From Rhizobiales bacterium 62-47 (GTDB lineage Bacteria > Pseudomonadota > Alphaproteobacteria > Rhizobiales > Xanthobacteraceae), in the NCBI GenBank assembly GCA_001899255.1, contig MKVX01000005.1, positions 62,001 to 126,000 of the forward strand: a stretch of 64,000 bases of DNA, in the 5' to 3' direction. Below, piece after piece: positions 8,739-18,058 of this stretch. Under the pieces are notes generated by a model. The model was given only the letters and a program-made list of their open reading frames with translations, was not told where the DNA came from and searched no databases. The position numbers and the translations under genes are program-made. Position 1 is the stretch's first letter. The number at the start of each line of letters is the position of its first letter.

Positions 8739-9895
8739 CGCATCACTCCTGTGGCGTAGGCCTCGAGAACGGCCTCGGTATCCGCACCGAGTTTCGGCGG
8801 ACCGAATCTCACCGGCAGATTTTCTCCTGACAGCCGGATCGGCGAAGCGAACGTCTGTGTCACGGCGCCGGTTGGTAGCCGCAACGGCTGAACCCACGCC
8901 ATATGCGCCACCTGCGGATCCTTCAAAACCTGCGAGTAGGAATTGATCGGTGCGCAGGGCACGCCTGCCATCGCGCACTTATCGAGCCAGACGGCTGCGT
9001 CGTCCTTCGAAAAAACCTGTTCCAGCAATTCACGCAGCACGGCCTGATTCTTTGCCCGCAACGTGGTCGATGCAAAACGTGGATCCTCGCTCAAGGGCCG
9101 CTGGCCGATGGCTTCGCACAACGCACGCCACAATGCGTCGTTGCCGGCAGCGAGCCCGAAGTGGCCGTCGCGGCAGCGAAATGCCTGATACGGTGCATTG
9201 CGCGGATGCGCGGAGCCGAGCTTGACGGGGTCCTTGCCGCTGCCGAAATATTCCGACGTCTGTAGCGCGGCAATCGCGAGCGACGTGCCCAGCATCGGAA
9301 TATCGATGTGCGTTCCCTTGCCGCAAGCTTCCGCCTGGCGCAGCGCGGCGGTGATCGCAAACGCCGCGTACAATCCAGCGGAGAAGTCCGCCAATGGCAC
9401 ACCGCATTTCACCGGCGCACCGTCCGCCTCACCGGTGACACTCATGATCCCGCTCATCGCCTGAATCGTCAGATCGAAACCGCCCTCCGACGCGCGCGGA
9501 CCGGTCTGCCCGTAAGCGGAAATCGAGCAATAGACCAGCCGACGATTGATCCGGACAAGCTCGTTGTAACCAAGTCCGAGCCGGTCCATCACACCCGGCC
9601 TGTTGTTTTCGAGCAGCACATCGCAGTTGCTGGCGATCCTCTTGAACGCCTCGACATCTGCAGGTTTCTTCAGGTCGAGCGTAATCGAGCGCTTGTTGCG
9701 ATTGAGCGAGGCGAAGTTCTCGCTGTACCCATCGTTGATCGGCGGCCACGCGCGCAATGTATCCCCGCCTGAGGGATGCTCGACCTTGATCAGGTCGGCC
9801 CCCATATCCGCCAGCAGCATGCCGCAGAACGGCCCTGCCGCCACGTTGCAAACCTCGATGACCTTGATGCCTTCCAGCGGCAGTTGACCTGACAT
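8735..9895 (-). CDS. CaiB/BaiF class III CoA-transferase
   Basis: This 386-aa cytosolic enzyme moves CoA between carboxylic acids through an aspartyl-CoA intermediate. The start at 9895 (MSGQLPLEGIKVIEVCNVAAGPFCG) matches the family amino end; an upstream in-frame start at 9931 has no homologous residues. The Asp in PLADFSAG aligns with catalytic Asp169 of formyl-CoA transferase. LNRNKRSITLDLKKP and the C-terminal GADTEAVLEAYA are also typical. Overlap with the crotonase gene suggests that the acid is activated and then processed as its thioester. The substrate is unknown. Confidence 0.9.
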   Translation of the reverse strand: MSGQLPLEGIKVIEVCNVAAGPFCGMLLADMGADLIKVEHPSGGDTLRAWPPINDGYSENFASLNRNKRSITLDLKKPADVEAFKRIASNCDVLLENNRPGVMDRLGLGYNELVRINRRLVYCSISAYGQTGPRASEGGFDLTIQAMSGIMSVTGEADGAPVKCGVPLADFSAGLYAAFAITAALRQAEACGKGTHIDIPMLGTSLAIAALQTSEYFGSGKDPVKLGSAHPRNAPYQAFRCRDGHFGLAAGNDALWRALCEAIGQRPLSEDPRFASTTLRAKNQAVLRELLEQVFSKDDAAVWLDKCAMAGVPCAPINSYSQVLKDPQVAHMAWVQPLRLPTGAVTQTFASPIRLSGENLPVRFGPPKLGADTEAVLEAYATGVMR

Positions 9896-9995
9896 GTCAC
9901 TCTTCTTTCGTCGCGCGATGCGGTGCCGCATGCCGTGCGATCCAGTTCAGACAATTTGCGAAGAACGTCCTGGACTTGCGAGTCTCGACGATGGC

Positions 9996-10622
9996 TCAGG
10001 CCCACAGGTTAGGCATCATCCGGTTGCAATATCCCGAGACAAAGGACTTCACCTGTCCCGAAGTATCGAACACATTGCGTTCGATACGGCCGATATTGCC
10101 GCCGTAGAGATGGATGCTGATCGAGACTCGATCGTCGTAGGCGTTGCGAACCTGATGAATGTCGCCGAGCTGCGGCGAGACAATATCGATATCGCCCGGC
10201 TCAAGACGAACTTCGTCGCCCTGCGCAGTGATGCCGTGCTCGCCGAACGCGAAGTGCTGACCGCATTCCGCGCCCCGCAGCACACCGATCAATCCCCAGA
10301 CCGTATGGTTATGGATCGGCGTCTTCTGCCCCGGCCCCCATACAAAGCTCACCAGCGAGAAGCGATCGAGTGGATCGCCATAGAGGAGATATTGCTGATA
10401 GTGCTGCGGATGCGGCTGCGCGAGTTGATCCGGAAGCCAATCGTCGCGCCCGATCAGATCCCGCATCAGACTCAAGCCCGCTTCGAGCAGCACCGCTTCA
10501 TCGTCCGTGCGGCTCACCGCTTCAGTCATGCCGGCAACGAACGTCCGCAATGCCTCGTGCGAGACCGTCACCGCGCGCGCGATCGATGACGGATCCGCCC
10601 CCGTCGTGTCGACGTGCATCAT
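9996..10622 (-). CDS. cysteine dioxygenase-family thiol dioxygenase (cupin)
   Basis: This 208-aa non-heme iron enzyme belongs to the CDO type I family, which oxidises a thiol such as cysteine or 3-mercaptopropionate to its sulfinic acid. The three iron-binding histidines fit at residues 104 and 106 (TPIHNHTVWG) and 156 (GDIHQVRN). Its length is normal for the bacterial family. Two ATG codons (10622 and 10619) are adjacent. It follows hyuB by three bases in the same direction, so it is in the operon. The nearby CoA-transferases and hydantoinase suggest a sulfur- or amide-containing growth substrate, but this is inference. Confidence 0.87.
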   Translation of the reverse strand: MMHVDTTGADPSSIARAVTVSHEALRTFVAGMTEAVSRTDDEAVLLEAGLSLMRDLIGRDDWLPDQLAQPHPQHYQQYLLYGDPLDRFSLVSFVWGPGQKTPIHNHTVWGLIGVLRGAECGQHFAFGEHGITAQGDEVRLEPGDIDIVSPQLGDIHQVRNAYDDRVSISIHLYGGNIGRIERNVFDTSGQVKSFVSGYCNRMMPNLWA

Positions 10623-10625
10623 GGC

Positions 10626-12380
10626 TTATGCCGCCGCCCGGCTCTGACGTAGCGTCGCGGTGGCCGCCCGGTCCACATCCAGCGTTCCCTGCTGGAACAC
10701 GACACCGTATTGTTCGGCAGCAGCCGCAGTGGTGAGGATTCCGTCGAGGACATCCTGCCGCACCTCTTCGGGATAGCGATCAAACGGCGAGCCCCAGCCG
10801 CCGCCGCCCGACGAGCGCACCAGCATTGTGCATGGCGGCAAGTCGATCACGCCGCTGACCGGCAGCGCGCGCTCGGCATCGGTGCCCGGTTCGATGATCA
10901 GTTCGGCGGATGCCCCGGCCATGCCGCCGCAAAGGCCGAAGCCGGTCTGCGCGCCGACGCCTTCACCGCGCAGATTGTTCTTGGTCGGCATCAGCATCCG
11001 CAGCGCGTATTCGACACCGGTGCCGCCTCGGAACTGGCCCGCGCCGGCACTATCGGTGCGGAATTCATGCTTGATGAATTCGATCGGATACAGTTGCTCG
11101 TAGGATTCCAGATTCGGAATGGTGATGGCCCCAAGGCTCTGCAATTGCCCGATCTGATCGAAGCCGTCGCGGCCGCACATCGCGCCCGCGCCGGGCTGCG
11201 CCGCCATGTGGTACATGATGAAGAGCTTGCCGTTCGGATCGAGACCGGACGTCACCGGGTGACACAGCTTGCCCCAGCCGGATGACACACGGCCGGGCAC
11301 CGCCGGCGCCAGCGCCTTCCAGATTGCATGCACGATTTCGTAAGTCGGATGGACGGTGCTGAATGTCACCGGCGCGGGCGCCAGCGGATTCACCACGCTG
11401 CCCTTTGGCGCGACCACGCGGACCATGCGGTAACTGCCTTCGTTGTGTGGCGTATCGGCGCCGAGTAGCGTCGAGAGCGCGACATAGACCGCCGCATGGG
11501 TATTGGCCAGCGAGCTGTTCTTGTAGGAGCGAACCTGCGGGCTGCTGCCCTTGAAGTCGACCTCAAGCTCGCTCCCGGTGACGGTGATCGTCACGGCGAT
11601 ACGGATCTCGTTCGGCGCAAAGCCATCATGGGTCGAGACATCCACGCCGTGATAGACCCCATCCGGAATATCTTCGATCTCACGCCGGACGATCCGCTCC
11701 GCATAGTCCAGCACCGCGCTGCAATGCGCGGTGAAGCTGTGCTCCTTGCAGGTCGCCGAAAGCTCGGCGAGACCGCGGCCGCCGACTTGCACCGAACCCA
11801 GCATGGCCTGCATGTCGGCCTTCACCGTCTCGGGCATGCGGGTATTGAGCGCAACCAGCTCGAGTACATCGTGCCGCAGCTTGCCCTTCTCGAACAGCTT
11901 GACCGGCGGAACACGCAATCCCTCGTGGAAAATTTCGGTCGCATCGGGATTGTATGTCCCCGGCGCGCCGCCGCCGATATCGATCTGGTGCGCGCGGTTA
12001 CAGGCGAACGCGATGCGCTCGCCATCGAACACCGGACAGATCACGGTCAGGTCCGGCAGATGATTGCCGCCGGCAACATACGGATCATTGGAGAGGAAGA
12101 TATCACCCGGCGCAATATCGTCGCCCCAGTAGTCGAGCACAGCGCGGACAGCGAAGCCACCGGCGCCGGTGTGGATCGGCACGCCGTCCGCTTGCGAGAT
12201 CAAACGGCCGGACGCATCGGTGATGAAGCACGAGAAATCGTGCGATTGACTGAAGATCGGGCTACGCGACGCCCGCAACATCGCGATGCCCATTTCACGC
12301 GCGATGTGATTGAGCTTCGATTCGAAGACCGCAATGCTGAGCGGATCGATACCCGATGTGACTGCTTGCTGGATGCTCAC
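10626..12380 (-). CDS. hyuB: hydantoinase/oxoprolinase subunit B
   Basis: This 584-aa protein belongs to the HyuB family. Its relatives work with HyuA in ATP-dependent hydrolysis of cyclic imides or lactams (N-methylhydantoinase, 5-oxoprolinase) or in carboxylation of ketones (acetone and acetophenone carboxylases). Diagnostic segments are SHDFSCFITDASGRLISQADGVPIH near the amino end and VFSNDPYxAGGNHLPD-like sequence (FLSNDPYVAGGNHLPDLT). The start is a GTG at 12380 that overlaps the hyuA stop by four bases (GTGA). The length is normal. The exact substrate cannot be read from sequence. Confidence 0.92.
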   Translation of the reverse strand: MSIQQAVTSGIDPLSIAVFESKLNHIAREMGIAMLRASRSPIFSQSHDFSCFITDASGRLISQADGVPIHTGAGGFAVRAVLDYWGDDIAPGDIFLSNDPYVAGGNHLPDLTVICPVFDGERIAFACNRAHQIDIGGGAPGTYNPDATEIFHEGLRVPPVKLFEKGKLRHDVLELVALNTRMPETVKADMQAMLGSVQVGGRGLAELSATCKEHSFTAHCSAVLDYAERIVRREIEDIPDGVYHGVDVSTHDGFAPNEIRIAVTITVTGSELEVDFKGSSPQVRSYKNSSLANTHAAVYVALSTLLGADTPHNEGSYRMVRVVAPKGSVVNPLAPAPVTFSTVHPTYEIVHAIWKALAPAVPGRVSSGWGKLCHPVTSGLDPNGKLFIMYHMAAQPGAGAMCGRDGFDQIGQLQSLGAITIPNLESYEQLYPIEFIKHEFRTDSAGAGQFRGGTGVEYALRMLMPTKNNLRGEGVGAQTGFGLCGGMAGASAELIIEPGTDAERALPVSGVIDLPPCTMLVRSSGGGGWGSPFDRYPEEVRQDVLDGILTTAAAAEQYGVVFQQGTLDVDRAATATLRQSRAAA

Positions 12381-14452
12381 GCCCCGGCTCCTCGAATCAG
12401 AAAATTGTTGAAGTCGTCGACGACCAGCACGTCGCCGCGCCCGACGAATACGGTGGTGTTGATTTCCTCGATGACCGCCGGGCCGCTCAGGGTGTGCCCG
12501 GGATGAAGTTTGGCGCCATCGAAGATCGGCACCGTCTCCAGCGTCTCGCCGCCAAGATAGACCTCGCGGTGATAGGCCGGTTCGGCCGGAACCTCGACCG
12601 CCTTCTCAGCGCGCGCGGCGCCGACGCGCGGCAGCACCGAAAGCGCGGCCACCCGCAGATTGACGATCTCGATGGCGTAGCTGGAATCGCTGTAACCATA
12701 GAGCCGGTCGTGGCGGCGATGGAATTCTTCCGCGACTGTCTTGAGTGCGGCCGGGGTCACGTCATTCGGCAGCGGCACGGCGATCTGCCAACTCTGGCCG
12801 CGATAGCGCAGGTCCAGCGCGTACTTGTAGGAAACCGCGTCCTCATTGACGCCGCCGTCCACCAGTGCACGACGCCCCTCGGCGGCGGCACCGGCCATCC
12901 GCTTGCGCAGCGTATCGGGATCGATCTGATCCAGAATGCCCATGCAGCTCAGGACAATGTCCTGCCGGACGTCGGACTGCAGCATGCCGAACGCACACGC
13001 AACCGAAGCTTCACGCGGCACGTAAACGAACTGCACGCCGAGCAACCGTGCGATCTCGCAGATATGCAAACCGCTGCCGCCACCGGCTGCGACGAGCACA
13101 AGCTTGCGCAGATCAATGCCGCGCTCCGACGCCACCTCGCGTACCGCATTCGACATATTCTGGTTCGCAAGCGTGACGATTGCCAATGCCGCCGCGTTGA
13201 CGCTCAGTCCAAGCTGATCGGCAACGCACGCATGCATTGCGCGCTGAGCACCGTCCTTGTCGAGAACCATCTCGCCGCCGAGGAAGCGATCGGGGCTCAG
13301 CCGCCCCATCACCAGATTGGCATCGGTCACAGTCGGCTCGCTGCCGCCCAGACCGTAAGCAACGGGCCCCGGCTCGGCGCCGGCGCTGCGCGGACCGACG
13401 CGCAACATGCCGCCACGATCGACCTGCGCGATGGTGCCGCCTCCGGTGCCGATGGTCTTGATATCAACCGTTGGCAGCGCGATGTGGTAGCCTTCGATCG
13501 CTGTATGATCGGTGAGTTCGACCGATCCGTCGACGGTGAACGAGATATCCGTGCTCGTTCCGCCCATGTCGAAGAAGATCACGCCTTTGCCGTCGGTCAG
13601 GCCGCCCCAATAACTGGCAGCAGCGCCACCGCCTGCCGGGCCGGACAACACCACGCTGACAGGTTGCGACACCAGTGTCTTCGCGCTGGCGAGACCGCCA
13701 TTGCTCTGCATGATCCACGGCGGCGTGCGCAAACCGCTGCTGTCGAGACTGCTGGTGAGCTGATTCAGATAGCGCGTCGTCTTTGGGCCTACGAAGGCAT
13801 TGATGACGGCCGTCGAGGTCCGTTCATACTCGCCCATGACCGGCAGGATTTCCGACGAAATCGAAACGAAGGCCTTGGGCATCAGCTCGCGGACGATTTC
13901 GGCGGCGCGCTGTTCGTGTTCGGCATTGAGATAGGAATTGAAGAACGCGATCGAGACGGCTTCGACATCCTGATCGAGGAAGAACCTGGCCGCTTCACGA
14001 ACCTTCGCCTCGTCCAGTTGCCGGTCGACGCCCCCACGCGAATCGATGCGTTCAGGAATTCCGATCCGCAAGTGACGAGGCACGATAACCTGCGGATGCG
14101 GCCGCCGCAGATCCCAGACGTTGTCGCGGATACCCCGGCGGATCGCTAGCGTATCGCGGAAGCCTTCGGTGCAAAGCAGGCCGACACGCGCGCCGTGCTT
14201 CTCGACCATGATATTGGTGGCAACCGTCGTTCCAATCACCAGCGTATCGACACGCGAGAGCATCGAGGCGATATCGACCCCGAGGCCCTGTGCTGCCTTT
14301 TCGAGGACGCGAAACACGCCGATCGAAGGATCGCTTGGAGTCGACGGAGATTTGTACTGTCGAAATTTGCGATCGGAATCGAACAACGCCAGATCGGTGA
14401 ATGTGCCACCGATATCTACGCCGATCCGCACGGATTGATTGACAGCCGCCAC
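12377..14452 (-). CDS. hyuA: hydantoinase/oxoprolinase subunit A
   Basis: This 691-aa partner of HyuB supplies the ATP-binding, acetate/sugar kinase-like half of the enzyme. It starts at a GTG at 14452, seven bases after an AAGGAG ribosome-binding site. The phosphate loop motif VRIGVDIGGTFTDLALFD is at the amino end, with VLSGPAGGGAAASYWG and FFDMGGTSTDISF in the middle. The C-terminal third carries the hydantoinase domain. hyuA-hyuB overlap, which fits a stoichiometric heteromer. Homologs act as N-methylhydantoinase, 5-oxoprolinase, caprolactamase or ketone carboxylase. The neighbours favour degradation of a small acid or amide. Confidence 0.92.
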   Translation of the reverse strand: MAAVNQSVRIGVDIGGTFTDLALFDSDRKFRQYKSPSTPSDPSIGVFRVLEKAAQGLGVDIASMLSRVDTLVIGTTVATNIMVEKHGARVGLLCTEGFRDTLAIRRGIRDNVWDLRRPHPQVIVPRHLRIGIPERIDSRGGVDRQLDEAKVREAARFFLDQDVEAVSIAFFNSYLNAEHEQRAAEIVRELMPKAFVSISSEILPVMGEYERTSTAVINAFVGPKTTRYLNQLTSSLDSSGLRTPPWIMQSNGGLASAKTLVSQPVSVVLSGPAGGGAAASYWGGLTDGKGVIFFDMGGTSTDISFTVDGSVELTDHTAIEGYHIALPTVDIKTIGTGGGTIAQVDRGGMLRVGPRSAGAEPGPVAYGLGGSEPTVTDANLVMGRLSPDRFLGGEMVLDKDGAQRAMHACVADQLGLSVNAAALAIVTLANQNMSNAVREVASERGIDLRKLVLVAAGGGSGLHICEIARLLGVQFVYVPREASVACAFGMLQSDVRQDIVLSCMGILDQIDPDTLRKRMAGAAAEGRRALVDGGVNEDAVSYKYALDLRYRGQSWQIAVPLPNDVTPAALKTVAEEFHRRHDRLYGYSDSSYAIEIVNLRVAALSVLPRVGAARAEKAVEVPAEPAYHREVYLGGETLETVPIFDGAKLHPGHTLSGPAVIEEINTTVFVGRGDVLVVDDFNNFLIRGAGA

Positions 14453-14464
14453 CTGAATTCTCCT

Positions 14465-15037
14465 TTATGCAGGACGCCCGGCACGCGCCTTGGCCGCCAG
14501 TTGCTCGTAGTCCTTCATGGCTGCATGCGCGCGATCGACACGAGCCAGCAGCTGCTCGCGGCTCGCGATGATGCAGGTCAGCTCGATGCGGATGCCGTTG
14601 GGATCAAAGAAATAGATCGACTTGATGGCCTCGTGGACCGCGGGGCCAATCACTGAAACGCCGGCCTTCTCCAGGCGCTGCTTGGCATCCAGCAGCGCAG
14701 CCTCATCGGCGACCTGCAAAGCCAGGTGATTGACCCAAGCCGGCGTCGCCGGGTCCGGCACCGTCGCATTGCCGTCGTAAAGGTCGAAGAAGGCGATGCA
14801 GGAGCCATCCGCCATTTCGAAGAACAAATGAAAGTAGGGGCTGTATTCGCCGGTGCTCGGGACGTGATCGTGATGAACGACCGCAACGAGCGGCAGCTTC
14901 AGGATATCTTCGTAGAAGCGCCGGGTCTCTTCCGCGTTTTTGCAGCGGTAAGCCACGTGATGGAGACCCCCAATACGCGGAAACTCCGTATTCGGCGCAT
15001 TGCGCAGCGGCGGGCGACGAAAGGCTAATTCAGTCAT
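14465..15037 (-). CDS. VOC superfamily (glyoxalase/dioxygenase-fold) protein
   Basis: This 190-aa metalloprotein has two paired beta-alpha-beta modules. The first begins GLHHVAYRCKNAEETRRFYEDILKLP, the second WVNHLALQVADEAALLDAKQRL and ends FFDPNGIRIELTC. His in the first and second module and Glu in IELT are the expected metal ligands. The ATG at 15037 (MTELAFRRPP) is preferred over an upstream start at 15058. It lies 12 bases upstream of hyuA in the same direction. VOC proteins can be epimerases, glyoxalases or ring-cleavage dioxygenases, and nothing here decides which. Confidence 0.82.
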   Translation of the reverse strand: MTELAFRRPPLRNAPNTEFPRIGGLHHVAYRCKNAEETRRFYEDILKLPLVAVVHHDHVPSTGEYSPYFHLFFEMADGSCIAFFDLYDGNATVPDPATPAWVNHLALQVADEAALLDAKQRLEKAGVSVIGPAVHEAIKSIYFFDPNGIRIELTCIIASREQLLARVDRAHAAMKDYEQLAAKARAGRPA

Positions 15038-15069
15038 CGGCTGTCCTTTTCTGATCAACAGGCTTGAGA

Positions 15070-16272
15070 CTACTTAGCGGAACTGCTTGAGCCGGCTTCT
15101 ATGGCACCGGCCGCGATCAAGGCATCGATTGCCGCATCGTCGAATCCAAGTTCGGCGGCAACCTCGCGTGTATGTTGACCGAGCAGCGGCGCCGGGCGGC
15201 GGATGATGTCGCCCGATACGTTCGTGCGCGCGACCGCGCCCAGCATGCGCGTGAGGCCGATTCCCGGTTGCTCCACTTCCTTGACGAGACCGAGATGCTT
15301 GACTTGCGCGTCTTCGAACACCTGGTCGAACTCATAGACCGGGCCAACCGCGATCGATTGCGCCGAAAATCGCTCGACCCATTCCGCGACGTCGGCGGTC
15401 GCGAGCCTTGCTTCCACCATCGCCTTGAATTCGGCATGGTTCTGCAGACGATCGAAGTTGGTGCGGAACTTCGGTTGGTCCTTGATCTCCTGAAGGCCGA
15501 GCACGTCGCAAAAGCGCGCCCACTGCTCGGGACTCGTCAGCACGATGGTAACGAGACCGTCGCGCGCCTGAAATGGCTCGCCCGGCGTCACGCTCGGGCT
15601 CCGATTGCCGATCCGCTTCGGCCGCTCGCCGGTCTCGAAATAATTTGCAATCGGGTCCGGGACCAATGCCAAGGTTGACGCCAACAGACTGACATCGATG
15701 TAAGCGCCCCGCCCGCTGGTGGCGCGGCCAACCAGCGCGGCATTGATCGCGCCAAATGCCACAAGCGCCGAGGCCGTATCGGCAAGCGAGCCGCCGGGCC
15801 GGGTCGGAGGATGTCCGGGCATGCCGGTGAGCGCCATATAGCCCGCCATGCCGAGGGCGACCGAATTGTAGCCCGCACGACGTGCATAAGGTCCGGTCTG
15901 GCCGAAGCCGGTGATCGACGCATAGACGATCCGCGGATTGACGGCGGCCACCCGCTCGTAACCGACTCCGAATTTCGCCGCCTCGCCCGGCAGGAAGTTT
16001 TCGATAATCACATCGGCGCGGCGCGCCATCTCGAACACGACGCGCTGCCCTTCCGGATGCCGCAGATTGATGGCAACGCCCCGCTTGTTACGATTGAGCG
16101 CCGCGAAGGAAGCGGTGATTCCTTTTCCGCCGCGCAGCCAGCGCAAATCGTCACCGCGTCCCGGCCGCTCAACCTTGACGACATCGGCGCCGAGATCGGC
16201 CAGCATCGACGCACAGTACGGCCCGGCAACAATCCGGGACAGGTCCAGAACCTTCAGCCCTTGCAGCAGCAT
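15070..16272 (-). CDS. CaiB/BaiF class III CoA-transferase (second copy)
   Basis: This 400-aa enzyme is distantly similar to the CoA-transferase at 8735-9895. It begins MLLQGLKVLDLSRIVAGPYCASMLADLGADVVKVE, the standard family start. The Asp in GGSLADTASAL occupies the place of the catalytic aspartate of formyl-CoA transferase. LNRNKRGVAINLRHPEG and APLLGQHTREVAAELG are family hallmarks. It lies four bases downstream of an enoyl-CoA hydratase gene. Two transferase/crotonase pairs therefore flank the hydantoinase genes. The acid substrate is unknown. Confidence 0.9.
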   Translation of the reverse strand: MLLQGLKVLDLSRIVAGPYCASMLADLGADVVKVERPGRGDDLRWLRGGKGITASFAALNRNKRGVAINLRHPEGQRVVFEMARRADVIIENFLPGEAAKFGVGYERVAAVNPRIVYASITGFGQTGPYARRAGYNSVALGMAGYMALTGMPGHPPTRPGGSLADTASALVAFGAINAALVGRATSGRGAYIDVSLLASTLALVPDPIANYFETGERPKRIGNRSPSVTPGEPFQARDGLVTIVLTSPEQWARFCDVLGLQEIKDQPKFRTNFDRLQNHAEFKAMVEARLATADVAEWVERFSAQSIAVGPVYEFDQVFEDAQVKHLGLVKEVEQPGIGLTRMLGAVARTNVSGDIIRRPAPLLGQHTREVAAELGFDDAAIDALIAAGAIEAGSSSSAK

Positions 16273-16276
16273 CTCG

Positions 16277-17023
16277 TTATCTCGTCAGGAAGTGTTGGGT
16301 TGCGACATCGACGGCAGGCACGGCATTCTCGGCGATCGCATTGATGCGCGCCTTCATCTGTGACAGCGGTGCGAATGGCTTGGCCGCGAACGTGTTCGCC
16401 ATCGCCTTGGTTTCTTCGAGCAGCGCATCGGGTGGCGCGACGCGCGTGACCAATCCAAGCTCCTTGAGCTGCTCGGCAGAATATTTTCCACCGCCGAGGA
16501 TGATTTCCTTGGCGCGGATCGGACCGACGGCGCGCACCAGACGCGTGGTCGACCCGACGCCCAGCAACACACCCAGATCGATCTCGGGAATCCAGAACTG
16601 CGCCTTCGACGAAGACACCCGGAAGTCGCAAGCCAAGGCAAGGCCCCAGCCCGCGCCGATGGCATGCCCGTTGATCATCGCGATCGTGATCTGCTCAAGG
16701 CCTTCGAGCAAAATCGTCGAGCGCTCAAACAGGCGGCGGAATGCCGACTTGCGCCCGGCGAAAGCCGTCCGCCGCTCGTCATCCGAGGAGTTCGATTTGA
16801 CCTTGGATTCCGCGCCCGCGCAAAACACCGGTGCGGTCCCGGTGAGCACGACGACACGCGCCGTCTCATCATCTCTCAATTCGGACAGTGCTCCGTTGAG
16901 GCTGACAAGAATTTCTTCGCCGAGCGCATTGCGGCGCTCGGGGCGATCGAGCGTGAGCCAAGCGATCGAATCGGACCGCTGAAGATTGACAAAGGGCCGG
17001 TCGGTTTTTGCTGTGGGATCCAT
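16277..17023 (-). CDS. enoyl-CoA hydratase/isomerase family protein
   Basis: This 248-aa crotonase-fold protein begins MDPTAKTDRPFVNLQRSDSIAWLTLDRPERRNALG. The oxyanion-hole loops are FCAGAESKV and GHAIGAGWGLALACDFRV. One conserved Glu is kept in WIPEIDLGVLLGVGSTTRLVRAVG, but the second catalytic position is not clearly acidic, so hydratase activity is likely but unproven. The next gene, a CoA-transferase, follows after four bases. A Crp-like regulator gene lies 55 bases upstream in the same direction. Confidence 0.87.
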   Translation of the reverse strand: MDPTAKTDRPFVNLQRSDSIAWLTLDRPERRNALGEEILVSLNGALSELRDDETARVVVLTGTAPVFCAGAESKVKSNSSDDERRTAFAGRKSAFRRLFERSTILLEGLEQITIAMINGHAIGAGWGLALACDFRVSSSKAQFWIPEIDLGVLLGVGSTTRLVRAVGPIRAKEIILGGGKYSAEQLKELGLVTRVAPPDALLEETKAMANTFAAKPFAPLSQMKARINAIAENAVPAVDVATQHFLTR

Positions 17024-17078
17024 GTTCCGCCTATCGCATCATGGCCCAGTTATCCGCCGTCACCGGCGCTTCGTCTGT

Positions 17079-17774
17079 CTAGTAACGTACACCTCGCAAA
17101 CGCCGCACATCGGGAATGACAATGCGCATGCGGTAGGAAACGATCAGCCCCTGTGACTGCAGGTCGGAGAGTGCCCGCGTAACCCAGGGACGCGTCGTAC
17201 TGACAAGGCGCGCCCACTCTTCATGGCTGATGCCGACGATCTCGGCGCTGTGCCCGGTTCGCATCGATTCAGGCAGCGTCGCCACCGCCATCAGGGCAGC
17301 GGCCAGACGCGCCTGAACGGACTTGGTGGCAAGCTTGGTAGCACGCGTGATCCCCGACGAAGCCATGAACGCCAGCGCTTCCATCAGATTGCGCGCAAAA
17401 GCCGGGCATTCGACGATGACTTTTTCGAGGTCGGCAATCGGCAACGCCAGCAGCGTCACATCGTCTATCGCCTCGACCGAGAGAATCCGCTTCGAGGCCA
17501 TGATCGCGCTGATGAGACCGACCGCATAACCTCGCGACCAGATGCCCGTGGTGTATTCCTGTCCGTCCGCCGCGGTGTAGATGGTTCGGACGCGCCCGGA
17601 TTCGATGATCAGCACGTTCTCGGCAAGATCGCCGATTTGAAAGATGGGCGCTTTCGCCGCAACGCGGACCCGCGTGGTACGACGCATGATCCGGTCGAGT
17701 TCCTGGTTCGAAAGCCCCTTGAAAACGTTCTGCCCGACGGAGTCGGACGCAATGATGGAAGAAACGTCACTCAT
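17079..17774 (-). CDS. Crp/Fnr-family transcriptional regulator
   Basis: This 231-aa regulator has an N-terminal cyclic-nucleotide-binding-like beta-roll, a long helix and a C-terminal winged helix (ISHEEWARLVSTTRPWVTRALSDLQSQG). In the effector pocket the segment GYAVGLISAIMASKRILSVEA replaces the GE-x8-RS pattern that binds cyclic AMP in Crp, so cAMP is an unlikely ligand. No FNR-type cysteine cluster is seen at the amino end. It is the first gene of the minus-strand run that ends at 8016 and probably controls that run. The signal is unknown. Confidence 0.88.
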   Translation of the reverse strand: MSDVSSIIASDSVGQNVFKGLSNQELDRIMRRTTRVRVAAKAPIFQIGDLAENVLIIESGRVRTIYTAADGQEYTTGIWSRGYAVGLISAIMASKRILSVEAIDDVTLLALPIADLEKVIVECPAFARNLMEALAFMASSGITRATKLATKSVQARLAAALMAVATLPESMRTGHSAEIVGISHEEWARLVSTTRPWVTRALSDLQSQGLIVSYRMRIVIPDVRRLRGVRY

Positions 17775-18058
17775 AAACGCAACCCGGAGCGTCGAGGATC
17801 ATGACTATCGGAAGGCTCCGGTCCGAAAGCCTCTCCGGCATCGTCTGGCTGCCGATCGGCTGGCGACCATTGCCACCTTTGTGTCACCGCAGTTTCGAAA
17901 ATCGTCTGCATCGTTGCGATACAGCCAGGAAAGGGCATCAGGGATAGTACACGCACGCAGCCTTGAACAGATCGCGCGCATCTGTCCGCTCCCATCTTCG
18001 ATTTATGCGTGTTCGGCGGGATAGTTTCCCCTATAACGATAGTGGTTTCGAAGCATGT
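17775..18058. other. intergenic region upstream of the Crp-like gene
   Basis: This 284-base non-coding stretch should carry the promoter of the Crp-like gene and of the run behind it. The only local symmetry noticed is CTAT-AACG-ATAG near 18031-18042, close to the end of the oxidoreductase gene. No small gene or RNA is evident. Confidence 0.4.

Noticed and set aside
12494-14149. Open frame of about 550 codons opposite hyuA.
   Set aside because: It is antisense to a well-conserved gene and has no recognisable motif, as with the similar frame opposite the LivM gene at 42503-43867.
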